64,000 bases of DNA, from contig MNCI01038350.1 of NCBI GenBank assembly GCA_015680685.1, forward strand, positions 71,837 through 135,836. The letters run 5' to 3'. The notes under the pieces were generated by a model that did no database searches, had not been told where the DNA came from, and saw only the letters and a list, made by a program, of their open reading frames with translations. Below are positions 32,903 to 45,252 of this stretch, piece after piece. Source of the DNA: Gnetum montanum. Lineage: Eukaryota > Streptophyta > Gnetopsida > Gnetales > Gnetaceae. A program made the translations under genes and the position numbers. The number at the start of each line of letters is the position of its first letter. The stretch's first letter is position 1.

Positions 32903-33989
32903 TGATAGGATATGTCATAAAGGCTTCAACTATGCTCATTTGACAACTAATTTCTTTTATATAGCCAAATCCATGATGTGATTGATCAAGTTCTATTTTT
33001 ATGTTTAGGAGATCTATATTAGGAACTAATTAAGGTCAACATAGATATATTAATCCTATAATTTCTTGAAGATTCCATATACATGTCAAAAACACATTGA
33101 TCCAAGTATCTTTAATCCCTCCAAGGGTCATACTTGATGTCTTATTTATAATGTGTAATACAAGATATTTATGATCATATCATCACTTCAATGTAATATA
33201 ATCTATCAACTATAAATAAAGTGCATTAATATGACCAAAATGTCTTTCCTTTATTCTAATATCATTAGACTCTATATCAACCACTTTCTTGGTGATGCCC
33301 TATGTGGCCACATCATTCATGATCATAAGTAACATTCCAAAGTAGTAGTCATCAACCTTTGCTTCATGACATAGTTAAAGGTCCAAAAAAGATACCTATC
33401 TAATATAACTATATTATATCCACAAGGACCTGCATAGGAAGAAAGAAGAATGTTATTCACTCACCTCTTTATGCTTGATTGATTAGTACATTTACCACAA
33501 AATATATTCTACAATAGAAAGTTTCAAATGCAAGTGAGCATGTCTCTTTCACTAATACCTTATAGACCTTGGTTCATTTACTTCTTAAGTAAAGAACCTG
33601 AGTCATTTATGATGGTATAAAAAACTCACATCTAGCTTAACTTTTAGGCTAATATGAAATTTTGGATCCTTCATTTTTAGTCTTCCTATAGAGACTTCAT
33701 CTTGGTTTTTATACCAAGGTGGTACTTTATATGGCTCATACTTTGTCACTAATCTACAAGCATCAAAGGATGATTATTTGTATAAGTGAACTAATTGAGC
33801 CTCATAACATATTCATAGGATTAATATACATGCAAAGGAAAATTTTACGCTACATATAAAATAAAAATTATGTACATAAATGAAAAATTTTCTTAATACA
33901 TGTTATAAGAAGTGATCACTTGTACATGTAATAAAATTCTACATAGGCTAAAGGCTTTTACTTAAGCCATGAATACATCTCTAGGAATG
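32903..33989. other. Copia C region between RNase H and polypurine tract
   Basis: About 1.1 kb without recognisable coding sequence. It is longer than usual for Copia elements, so an older unrecognised insertion may lie here. Confidence 0.45.
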
Positions 33990-36007
33990 GATTTACTTCA
34001 AGGATCTACTACCGTTTGACTTATACAAATTTTTTGCAAGATCACTTTCTCTTGTGCCATTAATTCTCAGAAAAAATTGTATTTTATATCTAGATGCTTT
34101 TTCATACCATGGTACTTGGGATCCTTTGAATATGAAAGTGTTTCCCATGTTATCATAATGGACCATTATAAGTTTGAATGCATTCATAATAATTCCCAGC
34201 ACTTGAAGGAACCTCATCTACTAAATAACTTCTTGAATTTCCATTGAACATGTAACAAACTCTATCTCCATGTTGGGAAGGGTTACCTAAATTTTCATTT
34301 TGTTACTTAAAGATATGGCACCATGGTTACTTAAAGCATATCCCTATGTTGATTTTCATTCATCTAGGTTAGCAACCTAATTAGCATTACTATAATCCAA
34401 AAGCCACAAATCAACATTACTATACCATAGAAATCTTGGTTATCACTAGGTTAGCAACCTAATCAACATTACTATAACCCACAAGCATATAGTTCATAGT
34501 TCCCCTCAAATAGTAGTAACCTCTTCACTACTTTCCAATGCATGGTCCTAAGATTTGACTAGTAATGACTCACCAATCCATTGCAAAGAATATGTTAGGC
34601 GAATTACACATTCTTACATATATTAAACTGCCAATTGTACTAGCATATGATACAAAACTTATTTTCTCTTTATCTATAAGAGTTTTTTAGCATTAATTAA
34701 GGCTCAAATTCTCACATTCAGCAATGGATATAGCAATGGATTTGTAGATGTACATTTTAAATTACTCCAAAATTTTTTTAGGTAAGTTTCTTATGAAAAA
34801 CTAAGAATTATTCTTGAATAATCCCTTAGGATCTTTACACCAAGCACAAAATCTGCTTCACCCTCGTCCTTCATTTTAAAGTTTAATAACAAGTACCTTT
34901 TCATAATGATAACCATTTCTTTATCATTACTAGCTAGTAAAATATAATTCACATATAGGGAAAAGATAATTAAACTTTAATTTGATCTCTTGACTTACAT
35001 ACAATAATCATCTTTGATCATCATAAATCCATTAATAGTGATGACTCAATGAAATCTAAAGCGCCAATATCTAGATGATCATTTTAATCTATAGATTGAT
35101 CATTGGAGTCTATAAGCCTTGCACTCCTACCCTTTGCCTATGAACCCTTGGGGTTTCATCATATATATATTTTCTCATCTAATTCTTCATATAGAAATGT
35201 AGTCTTAACATCCATTTGGTAAATTCTCAAATTAAGATATGTAACTACAACTAGGACCATATGGATAAAAACCAACCTTATTGCTAATGAGAAAGTTTCT
35301 TTGTAATTTATATTCTCTTATTGGGTATACCCCTTTGCTACAAGGTATGCCTTATATATTTTAAATAACTCATCTACCTTGTGCTTAATTTTTAAGAACT
35401 ATTTATTTTCAATTAGCTTGTGCTTAAGCAAAAGATCAATCAAGTTCTAGACATGATTGATCTGTATAAACTCCTTCTCTTTCATCATAGCATTCATTCA
35501 TTTCTTACTAGCTAGTGATAAGGGATCCTCATCATCTATATGTGGCTTATCATCATGCACATCCATCATAACTACTTCCTCTTCAATTGTAAAACAACAA
35601 TAAGGAATTCTTATGCAACTACTTCTACATAGCTGGGGTTCTTGGGAGGATTTTTTTTTTATGAAGATGATCTATTAATGGGTAATTTTCTCCCACCATT
35701 CTTATAAAGTTAAGGAATCTATTTCTTATTTTCTACTTGCTTGATAGTAGTGCCAAAATCAGGATCCTTCACTTCATAAAAGTTAAAATCTTTATCTATT
35801 TTCTTTTGATAAGTAAAATCCTTCTCAAGAAAGTTGACATCTCTTAATTCTATCTTAGCTACACTTCCATTTTAGATTTCTCTAATAAATACATATCCCT
35901 TAAAGTGATCTACTTACCTTATAAAGATACACTTTGTTCCTCTAGGGCCTAACTTCCTATATCTATGAGAAGTATTATGTATGTAGGCTACATACCCCCA
36001 AGGTTGT
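33990..36007 (-). pseudogene. Copia C RNase H, reverse transcriptase and integrase C-terminus
   Basis: From right to left: 36007-35880 gives WGYVAYIHNTSHRYRKLGPR and CIFIR (integrase C-terminal region). 35260-35160 gives a decayed MDVKTTFL..YMMKPQGF, and 35080-34600 scattered reverse transcriptase pieces. 34217-33993 gives the RNase H end with VHYDNMGNTFIFKG, followed by RYKIQFFLRINGT. The catalytic YVDD strand is not clearly readable. Frame breaks are frequent. Confidence 0.7.
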
Positions 36008-36843
36008 TGATGAGTGACAAGGTACCCAGACACCCAACCATACAAGTCACTAAGGTGTTACATACGATCCAGTTGAATTTCATGAACCTATAGTTATCTC
36101 ATAAACTAGTTCCTCTAGGAAGTGAAATGGCATTGAGAACATTTTTTGTCTTCCCAACTACACTTGTGAGGCCCAAGGGTATGGTTTAAGTGTAATTGAG
36201 GTATATAAATTTTTATCATTTTGTGTTTTATGGATGTAATTGCCTACAATAAGAATAAAGCATAAAGTAGATTGAAACTAATGTCTATTTCCTAGCTAAC
36301 CTAACACAAGTAACTATCCCACTTTCCTAGACACATCCTAAACACATACAGCATTACTAGGCTACCAAACATTAAGCATTGTTGGGTTACCAAGTAGTAT
36401 ATGAATGCTCAAAGTGGTTATGCTTGTGTTCATTAATTGCTGGAAATAAATTGCTTAATGAAATGCATTAAAGTAAAGAAAAAGAAATTAAAATGTAATA
36501 AAGAAAATATTAAGCTATTCTTAGTGATGTAAGGATTTCCAAAAGAGTTCATTTTATTCTCGTCACACTACTATGCTTGGGTACATTAGTTCTTGAACAA
36601 GGAATTCTACACACTCTAGACTCCTTCTACGGGCACTCAAAAAATATTCTAACTCTAAGGAAAATAAACTGCAAGAGCTTTGCTACTTTAACTAAGAATG
36701 ATCCAAAACTTACTTCAAATAAGAGCCCAAGCGTGGTATTTATAGACTTGGAAAATATACCCCAACGTCAAACATCTAATGTCAGATCTAGGACTTAACG
36801 TCATGTATCTAACATCACAACCAACACAAATGGTGCTTTATCA
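36008..36843 (-). repeat. 3' LTR of G4
   Basis: On plus it runs TGATGAGTGACAAGG to GGTGCTTTATCA. On the minus strand the U3 carries three TGAC(G/A)TT elements (36743-36816) ahead of the TATA box (GTCTATAAATACC, about 36737-36749). It matches 45253-46055. Confidence 0.9.
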
Positions 36844-38900
36844 TACCCCCATGATTAAATGAAAACTTGTCCTTGAGTGAAGAAGAGAAGGAACAAGTTC
36901 TTTACAATATAACATATTGGGTAGGTATGGGATAATTAACTGACATGACAAACTAACTTAGATGAAATAAACATATAGACTCTGAGTGCCCAAGTGTATG
37001 AAATTACAATTTTCACAATAGTGGATGTTCATGAGAAGAGGAGTGAACACCCTAGAGAATATCGACATCCAAAAGCTCTTGGTAGTAGGAGAATGAGAGA
37101 GAGAGAGAGAGAGAGAGAGAGNGAGAGGATCCTTCAATCATGAATGATCCTCATTGTGTAATACTGCTATATCATCCTTGGTGAAGATAGTCCTACTTCC
37201 AATCCATGCTTCCCACTACAATCACAATAGAATCATGAATTAGTATGTAATGTGTAACACATAACTGTTAAATGCCTTGTCTTGTTGGTGGTTACACTTA
37301 GCTAAGTTGTGATTTTGATAAATTGGTTTCTTTAATAGTATTAGTGGGAAGGTTGATAGATAGGGTAAAATAGATAAGCGGTCCATTAAATTTGAAAGAG
37401 TTTAATACAAGGAAATATTTGAAGAGGGTATAAGAATTCACAACAATGAAAAGAAGAATTCACTAAAAATTATTGTGAAGATGTGTATAATTAGATGTCA
37501 TTGATGGGGTAAAAAGAAAGAATTTATTGTAAAAATGTCTAAGAATAAAGAACTTAACTAATCCAACCAAAAGTTATGCAAGTGGGTCCTCCCAAAAGTA
37601 GGCATAAGCCTTTTATGTCTTTGCATAACCTCAAACCAAAGAGTTTGTGGGATCTATGGATAATTAATGGTTATAAAAGGTTAAGTACAAAAATTAAGAA
37701 GTAACTAACTAAAAATTTTGACACATAAAACCAAGACATTGAACCAAAACATGAAATCGATAGTGAGGTGAAACATGGAAAGCATAGATGGATGAGAGAG
37801 ATAGTGGAATGGAGTTCCTAATTACAATCACATGAAGTCTCTTGTGGATTTTGTGGTTAAATGACTTCATAGGATCCATCCTTAGTCTAGAATAAAACCA
37901 ACCACTTTCAGTGACTTTTCATTGACATTCTAAGACCAATCCATCACCGAAGATACAAGAGCGCTCCCACAAAAAAACCACCATTCCAAATTAGAGAAGA
38001 AGTAGGAAGTGAGAAAGGGCCTTAGTTAAAGGAGATAAGTCCCATAACTAGTGCTTGTAGCCTATTTATTCTGTCTAATGGGTTTTCTTTGAATTCCCAC
38101 TGTTTTTTTTAAATGGGAACCACACCATGCAAAGACACATGCATTTATTTTATCTAAAGGGTGTGCTTTGAATCCTCATCTTTTTCTTTTATTTTTCTTG
38201 ATAAGAGCCACACCATGAGAGGAACGTATGCATTTATTTTGTCCAAGGGGTGTGCTTTGAATCCTCATCTTTCTTTTCTTTTCTTTTCTTTTATGACAAC
38301 CACACCATGAAAGGACTTATTCAACTTCCTTTATTGATTAACACAGAACAATAAGAAATTCATAGGAACACACATGAATCTAGACAAACAAAAAAGTACA
38401 TAGAATATTGAATCTCCTTGAAGCCACACCCTATTTAAACCTTTGAATCCTTCCCAATTCTCAAAACTACCAAAGTCAAACATTTATTAAAGTTTTATTA
38501 GTGAAAAAGGGACTACACATTTCCAAAACAAGGAAAGCCATAGAGTGTGTGGATGGGTGAATGTTGTGGACTCACTACCTATTACATAAAAAAGAAATCA
38601 TGTCCTAATTATCAATAATGAAATTCAAAGCTAGAAACTAGACACCAACAATCAAATAACAAAAATAGTACATACCACCATCAAGTAAGATATTACTAAT
38701 GTACCTAGCACTTATTAACAAAAAGTTAGAAAATCACATCAAATAAAACAAATATAGAAGAAAGTGTAAATTATTCAAGAAATATCAAATGTACTAATGA
38801 TTGTGTAAAACAAAAAATTAGAAAGGAATAATAACATAAAAACAAAAATATCTAAAACAAAGAGCATGTAAAAAAAAAGTTGTAAAAATGAGAAGCTACT
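36844..38900 (-). other. G4 long 3' non-coding region with a GA microsatellite
   Basis: About 2 kb without a gene between the integrase end and the 3' LTR, equivalent to 21215-23062 of G2, with shared segments (GAAAGGGCCTTAGTTAAAGG at 38015). A pure (GA)n run lies at 37095-37127 and contains a single N at 37122. The polypurine tract is TACCCCCATG (reversed) at 36844-36853. Confidence 0.7.
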
Positions 38901-40240
38901 TGAATGATTAGCATGGCTGGCCATCTCTCCCACAACTCCATTGAAAGAAGGAGATCCAAAATATGGAGCATGGTTGTCCATCTGATGAAGTTATTTTTGT
39001 GTTAGCTGGCTGATCTTCATGGAAAGGTTTAATTTGTTGAATGTTGACTAGTTGTTTCTTGTTTGTGCTCTTAGTTTTATAAATCATCATGGCCCCTAAA
39101 GAAAGAGTCTCGTAAATGATTTAAGGTCCTTTCTACAATGTTTAAAACTTAGTTTGTTGAGGTATATGTGTGGGGTTCTAATAGAGAACCTTGTCTCTCA
39201 ATTGAAAGTTAGCTTTTCTAATTTTTAGGACATGACATATTTTGTTATAAGCCTTGTGGAACGCGTTAGATGATAAGGCTACTAATTAGTTTTTGTCTAG
39301 CAAATTTAGGTTCATTAGTTATTCCTTTTGGACTAGACTTAATTCAAGGTAAAGGTCACAAGCTGTTGAAAGTGTACAAAGTTCAAATTGAATAAGAAGT
39401 ATTCATAGTTTGTTGTACACAAGCTCATAGGGAGAGTAGCCTATAGGAAGTTTCCAAGTTAAGTGATGGGCCCAAAGGGCATCGTTGAGTTTTGTGCTCC
39501 AATCCTTCCTATACTTGCTAAGAGTTCTTATTAGTATATTTGCGATTTCCCTATTGGTAACCTCAACTTGACCATTAGCTTTGGGATGGTAAGGTGTTAT
39601 GATTTTGTGTTCAACCCCTAAGCATTGCATGAGCTTCCAAAAAGTAGTGCCTATAAAATGAGTTCCATTGTCAAAAATTAATACACGTGGCACACCAAAC
39701 CTATTTACAAAATTTTGTTGTACAAATAGAGAAACAGTAGAAGATGTACAACTGATGACAACTACTATTTCTATCCATTTCATATAATAGTCAACAATGA
39801 CTATGATGTACACCTTTCCAATTGACATGGACATGATGGGACCCATGAAATCAATGCCCCAAATTTTGAATGGTTCTAAAGGTTAAATACATTATTAAGG
39901 TTCCTCCATGTACACAATCATTCCACCATCTTGTTCGCATCATTTACAAGAGTGAATGAAATGGTGAGCATCCCTAAAGAGTGTTGGCCATATGTCTCCT
40001 AGCAAAGTGTCCTCCACAAGGACCTTCATGAGAATCTTGGAGCATGTGTAGTTGATCAGAATTAAGGACACACCATTGAACCAATTCATTAGCATACACC
40101 TTGTAGAGGTGTTCATTAATCTGCAAGGAGTGCTTTTCCTTGTGAAGAAACTATTGTTTCCTCCAGTGGTCCAACCCTTATGGAATCTCCTAAGTGAGAA
40201 GATAGGTGAGAATGTTATCATACTGTTTTGGCTCATTGGG
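38901..40240 (-). pseudogene. G4 integrase
   Basis: Minus-strand reading from 40240: zinc-region remnant (HEGPCGG-like frame near 40020 and RDAHHFIHSCK at 39945). Then the core at 39846-39403: IIVIVDYYMKWIEIVVVISC, VLIFDNGTHFIGTTF and PYHPKANGQVEVTNREIANI. The segment 39403-38901 ends with the DGQPCSIFWISFF and CGRDGQPC tail that matches the G2 GGQPCSLFQISSF tail. The 147-codon core is open. Stops elsewhere inactivate the gene. Confidence 0.85.
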
Positions 40241-40950
40241 AATTTGTTTAATTATTTCTCCAACAAAGAGGAGTTCATCAGGAAATGTATCAAATAATGG
40301 ACTTTCTTCCTCTTTGTCATCCCATCGCAACTGAGACAAGTGATCAACAACCACATTCTTAGTTCCCTTTTGATTTACCATTATAGGATTAAACTCTTGT
40401 AAGATCACCAGCCACTATATGACATGGGAGCTCACTATTGGCTTGTTCATTAGGAAGTAGATGGCACTGTGATCTATGTGCATAAACACCTTGTATCCAA
40501 GCACATAATGCCTAAACTTATCTAGAGCAAACACCACCACCAAAAATTCCTTTTCTGTAGTGGTGTAGTTTAATTGTGCACCCACAATGCTTTGGCTAGC
40601 ATAGTGGATACAGTATTGATGTTTCTTGTCGTCTAACTATGTTAGCATAGCTTCCAAATCATAATTCAATGCATCTATCATGATATGAAATGGTCTAGAC
40701 TAATTAGCTACTTGTAGAATTAGAGTTTTCACAAGCTTTTCTTTCAATTACTGGAACACTTTTTCACATTCCGAGGTCTAGACAAAAGGAGCATCTTCCT
40801 TTGTTAGTTCAACCAAAAGTTTTGCAATCTTAGAGAAATTCTCTATGAATTGTTGATAGTAGCCAATTTTTCCAAGGAATGACTAAACATCTTTAACTAT
40901 TTTCGGCTAAGGGGTTATTGCTTGGATGACCCTTATTTTTTCGGGTCCAC
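40241..40950 (-). pseudogene. G4 RNase H
   Basis: The minus strand contains RNAFQ..KKSL pieces, HYVLGYKVF-like LDKFRHYVLGYKVFMHIDH (about 40520-40450), and then MILQEFNPIMVNQKGTKNVV with DHLSQLRWDDKEE (40408-40300). Stops are present. It parallels G2 19290-19790. Confidence 0.78.
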
Positions 40951-41760
40951 CACAATTCCTTCTTATGATATTTTTTGCCCTAATACAATGCCCTCTTGGA
41001 CCATGAGATGACTTTTTCACCAATTGAGCCACAAGTTATTTTTGACACATCATTTTAGCACTTACTCAAGGTGGTCCAGGGCTTGCTAAAATGTAGCTCC
41101 ATAGGTAAAGAAGTCATCCATGAAGACCTCTACACCACTACTAATTTGTTGTAGAAAGATGCTTAAGACCAATGTTAAAATGTAGTAGGGGTATTGCATA
41201 TACCAAAGTGCATCTTCTGATACGTAAAAGTTCTTTAGGTGCTTGTGAATGTTGTCTTTACTTGGTTCTCTGGTGTAATTTGAATTTGGTTATAGCCACT
41301 ATAACCATCTAGGAAGCTATAGTAATGATGCCCTGATATTGTGTTTAGTACCTAGTCAACAAATGGCAATGGAAAGTGATCCTTGAATATTACCATATTT
41401 AGTAGCCTAAAATTGATGTAGACCTACCATTTTCCACCTTTTGTTGACACAATTACAAGTGAGCTAACCCACTTACTATTTGCAATCGAATAAATGAACC
41501 CTACCTTGAGGAGTTGCTCAATTTGCTCCTTGATGATTTGCTTCAATTTGGGGTTCAATTGTCTTTGTGGCTATCATTTTGGCTTCATGGTCAAGTTGGT
41601 GTAAATGTGATGCTGGCATATCCTAGGATTAATCCCTATGAGTTTAAGATATGACCAAGCAAAAGCTGCTAACTATCTCTCAACTACCTTCAACAACATC
41701 TCTTTCTATTCTAGAGCAAGTCTTGCATTGATTAAAACTAACTTCTTATGTTTCAAAAAT
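40951..41760 (-). pseudogene. G4 reverse transcriptase
   Basis: The frame gives IIKEQIEQLLKVGFIYSI (41545), KGGKWWVYINFRLLNMV, FKDHFPLPFVD and YYSFLDGYSGYNQI (41300). The catalytic FMDD lies at 41113-41124 within VEVFMDDFFTYGATF, then LMVQEGIVLGQKIS. A frame break occurs near 41240. It is close to G2 in every motif. Confidence 0.83.
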
Positions 41761-42520
41761 ACATATTCCATTCTAGTTGATAGATTTTTAGTTCAAGGGG
41801 ATGTTTCTTGAAGTTCTCAAAAATTTCCAACTCTCCCCAATAGGTATCATCATTTGTATCATCAAATAGTTGGTGATGAACTTGGTCTAGTTCATCCATG
41901 CTTGTGACATATTCACATGTCAAGTCCTTAGTTGATTCCATGCATAATGTGCTACTTTCTAAATTAGCAGTTAACCACTAGGTGCCCTCATGTTTTATGG
42001 CTGCTATGTATAGAAACCTTTGCATTTCTATTTCTAATGCATATTTTCTACATGCAAAGATGGATGCTTTCTTGATGGCCCAAAGTTTCTACACACAATT
42101 GTACCTACTATCATTGTACACAATGCATGGAACTCTCTTCTTCTTGATCTTTCCAAATGCATTTTCTTTAGAGATTTCTAGGAAAAGATCTTTGATGCCC
42201 ATTCTTATGTCTACTATGCTTAGCCATGCTCTTCCCATGATGATTGGGAAATCCCTTTTGTAGTTCTCCACTTTGATTATTAGGAAGTTGGTAAGGTAAG
42301 ACCACTCACAAATAGTGGTTATAATGTCTTCTACTAGTTCCAATGGAATAGTAAGGGACTAGTCTACCAATTCTAATTTGATATTACTCTTCTTAAGAGT
42401 AGGCAAGTTCTAGGTAGTGTACATCTCATGAGAAATCAAATTAACATCAAAACCTAAATTAAGAAGGCCTTTGCATGGTTCATTCTTAGAAATCTATAAA
42501 TAAACCAGAGGACTTCCAAG
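41761..42520 (-). pseudogene. G4 protease and protease-RT spacer
   Basis: The active-site segment near 42480-42420 reads CKGLLNLGFDVNLISHEMY. The catalytic Asp-Ser is replaced by Asn-Leu, so the enzyme is dead. 42343-42089 gives the C-terminal half, open for 84 codons: MELVEDIITTICEWSYLTNF and PIIMGRAWLSIVDIRMGI. 41941-41753 gives the spacer before reverse transcriptase. Confidence 0.78.
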
Positions 42521-42599
42521 ATCAACTAATTTCCTGGGAAGGTTTCCTACATAGATCCAATTAGACATGGTGTGAGTACAAATTATGGTATGGATCCTT

Positions 42600-43330
42600 A
42601 GCAGAGTTTGGTTTGAAGAAGGCCTAAAGGAATCTAATATGGAGGAAGAGGTAGGAGCAGGGTTGTCAACCATAGGTTTAGGTGAAGGCTTAGGTGGACT
42701 ATGAGGTCAAAAGAAAGGTCTTTTCTTTGATTGGACCTTTGATCTATTTGATTGATGATTATGTTGAAAATTAATAGCCCTTGTAGCATTATGTTGTTGT
42801 GGTTAAGTGGGTAGTTCATCTTGCATTGGAAAAGTAGGTGGTATCTATGCAACTGAAGGAAGAGTGTGTGTAGGGATAGGAGGAGGATAAGGATAGGAGG
42901 TAGCATCCATTTGTTCATGTGGGGAAGGAGTTCTATAGTAATCAGAAGGATGGTAGTAAGGCCATAAGTAAGAAACCTAACTGGAAGAGTCAAGTGAAAA
43001 CATGGGTTGCTAACTATGGTAACCATATAAATTAGGCTATCAGTAAGGGTATTGTTGCCTTGGTGGTGTAAGTGCCCATGATTGTGGTTGTTTCCATTAT
43101 TAGTACTATTCGTATGGTTGTGATGGAACTCTGCTTGGATAATATGATTATTGCTAGTGGAACTACTTGAGATTACCTTGAGGATAAGGCAACCTCTTGG
43201 ATGTTTTCCTTTATGTAAGTCATGGATGTTAGACATACATCCTAGACTCCTGAAGATGTGATGCAACAGGGCAACATCCCTTGGGATGTTCATACTAGAA
43301 AATCTCACATCCACAATCATCATCTAATTC
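42600..43330 (-). pseudogene. G4 gag C-terminal part: HPKG motif and proline-rich tail
   Basis: 43320-43268 on the minus strand reads GCEIF-stop-YEHPKGCCPVAS, the same C-x6-H-x3-C pattern as in G2. The tail (43250-42640) is rich in Pro, Tyr, His and Gln (PYYYHPSDYYRTPSPHEQ). Another overlapping minus frame is open for 229 codons, but its composition is a shifted reading of the same repeats. Confidence 0.65.
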
Positions 43331-43599
43331 ATGATTTGTAACCTCTTCGATTGCAATAATTTTAATCTTATCTCTATAATATGCACGTTCAACTTCTTTG
43401 CACCTCCTACACTCATAATCACTACCTTGTTCTGGGGACTCTTCAGCAATTTTGAGGATAGCTTGAAATCTGCTATCTATGAAGTCTCTTAACTAATCAA
43501 CCTTGGTTGTAAGTTCATATTGGAATTGTTGAAATGGCAAGGCTTTTTTATTCATCCCTTCATTAAATATAGATTCATCCTCACTATCATAGAATTAAA

Positions 43600-44164
43600 C
43601 CTCCCTCTTGTAGATGGAAGGATTGTATTTGCACTCCTCTGCACTTTCTCATTTTCTTAGTTTTCCCTCTTTTTTGGTGACCTACTCTATTAATCTTTGT
43701 ACCTGATGGGAAATTAGTTTTGACAATCACCCTTGGGCATAGACACCAATGGTTTTCCTCATTTCATTATGAATCCCATCTACAATGTGGTTGAGTTAAG
43801 CTAATCAAGAAAAACCATGGTTAGGGAATTTGTGCATCAAGGCATAGTATCAGCCAATGGTGACATCCAAGGGTTCATGTGCTCCTTATTTCCACCATTG
43901 AATTTTCTTCCTTAAGTTGGACACCTAGGAGTACATTTGATATTTATCATTGAACATCTCAATCATGGTACTCCATCACCTGATAAATTCCAGTTCTAAG
44001 GACCATTACTAATTCTCTACTTCTAAGATGAGTGTCTTGGGAAGCAACTTCAGTTTCTACCATTTTTTCTCTATGTTTTGAAAGGCACATGCATCTTGAA
44101 AAGCTTGAAGATGATTTTGTGGATTAGAGTTATATTCCCCTTCAAATTGAGGAATATTATTCAT
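43600..44164 (-). pseudogene. G4 gag core
   Basis: The ATG at 44164 begins MNNIPQFEGEYNSNPQNHLQ, followed by AFQDACAFQNI, matching the G2 core. The remainder is split between two frames by an indel near 44050. A Lys/Glu-rich coiled-coil-like stretch follows towards 43600. Confidence 0.78.
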
Positions 44165-45092
44165 CTCTAACTATTTGATCTAATTGTCTCTCACATGCCT
44201 TGTTGGAATTCTAACTACCTCTACGATGCTAATCATACTTCAAGTGGCAAATATAGGCTCATCAAGGCCTTGATCATGGTGCCTACGATGTCCTCTACTA
44301 CACCTTTGTTCATGGTGATGTGCTTCTCTTGAACATTTGCATCATTAATCTTGCCAATCTCAATGGTCCCATTGGTTGTTCTATTATTTTGATCACCTCC
44401 ATGATGATCTTGCCTTCTGTGGTCACTATGGGAGCTAGAAGAAGAAGATTATGAAGGGGAAGAGGAAGGAGAACCAACACCATCATGATGCCTACTAATA
44501 CCTCTTCAATGATTGTGACCATGGTCATGATCTTGCTTCTTTCTTGCATCCCTATCTTAACCTGCCCCTTTAGATCCTAATTTGTGATTAGATCCCTTGT
44601 TACCAAAATTAGGATTGTGAACTATGGAGCAAAAATTCTGGTTTTGACCTTCATCATTGAAGTTAAAGAGGGAAGCATCATTGAGTGGAAGATCCCCACT
44701 AGCTTGTTGGTATAATAGGAATGGAGAATCATAAGTCCCTTTCCCTTCAAAATTTCATAGCACTACTCTAGCTATCAATCTCGTAGGTGTTGTGCTTCAA
44801 TGGGCTAATAATCTTTGGCATCAACATCTTCCACGATATATTCCCTATGGTGGTCTTGAAGGCCACATCATGCAAGAATTTGATAGAGCATTGTAGGGGC
44901 ATCACAAATAGGCAGCAACACAATGTTACCCTCCCTGTCACGCCACCACAAATATTCATCCTAGTGTAAGATGAAGGTGAAGTTCAACACATACTCATCA
45001 AGATGAGTATATGTAATTCAGTACTATTGAGGCTTTGATTGATGAGTTTTATCAAGCTTGGGTGGAGAAGCACTCCTATGAGAAGAAGACAT
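44165..45092 (-). pseudogene. G4 gag N-terminal domain of unknown function and basic linker
   Basis: The ATG at 45092 (MSSSHRSASPPK) is placed as in G2. HLDEYVLNFTFILH and LWWRDREGNIVLLP are readable around 45000-44930. The linker at 44560-44300 is rich in Arg, His, Asp and Ser (HHDGVGSPSSSPS, HSDHRRQDHHGGD). The domain is shared with G2 and absent from G1. Confidence 0.68.
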
Positions 45093-45231
45093 TGTCAATT
45101 AGTGAAACAAAAATCTTAGTGTGCTTTGAGAATTTGATGTAGTAATTGTAACACAAGATATGACTCTTAGATTCATTCCAATGATTTAAATACTTTCATT
45201 AGATCATAGATAGTGCACAAAACAACAAAAA

Positions 45232-45252
45232 GGTCCCTAGCAATGGTGCTAA
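45232..45252 (-). other. Primer-binding site of G4
   Basis: The minus strand reads TTAGCACCATTGCTAGGGAC immediately inside the 5' LTR, matching the G1 and G2 sites. Confidence 0.72.

Noticed and set aside
32903-33989. An env-like or extra ORF in Copia C
   Set aside because: No frame of useful length or family signature could be read.
42634-43323. 229-codon minus-strand frame as a separate gene
   Set aside because: It overlaps the proline-rich gag tail of G4 in a shifted frame; its His/Leu/Pro composition is a by-product of that repeat.
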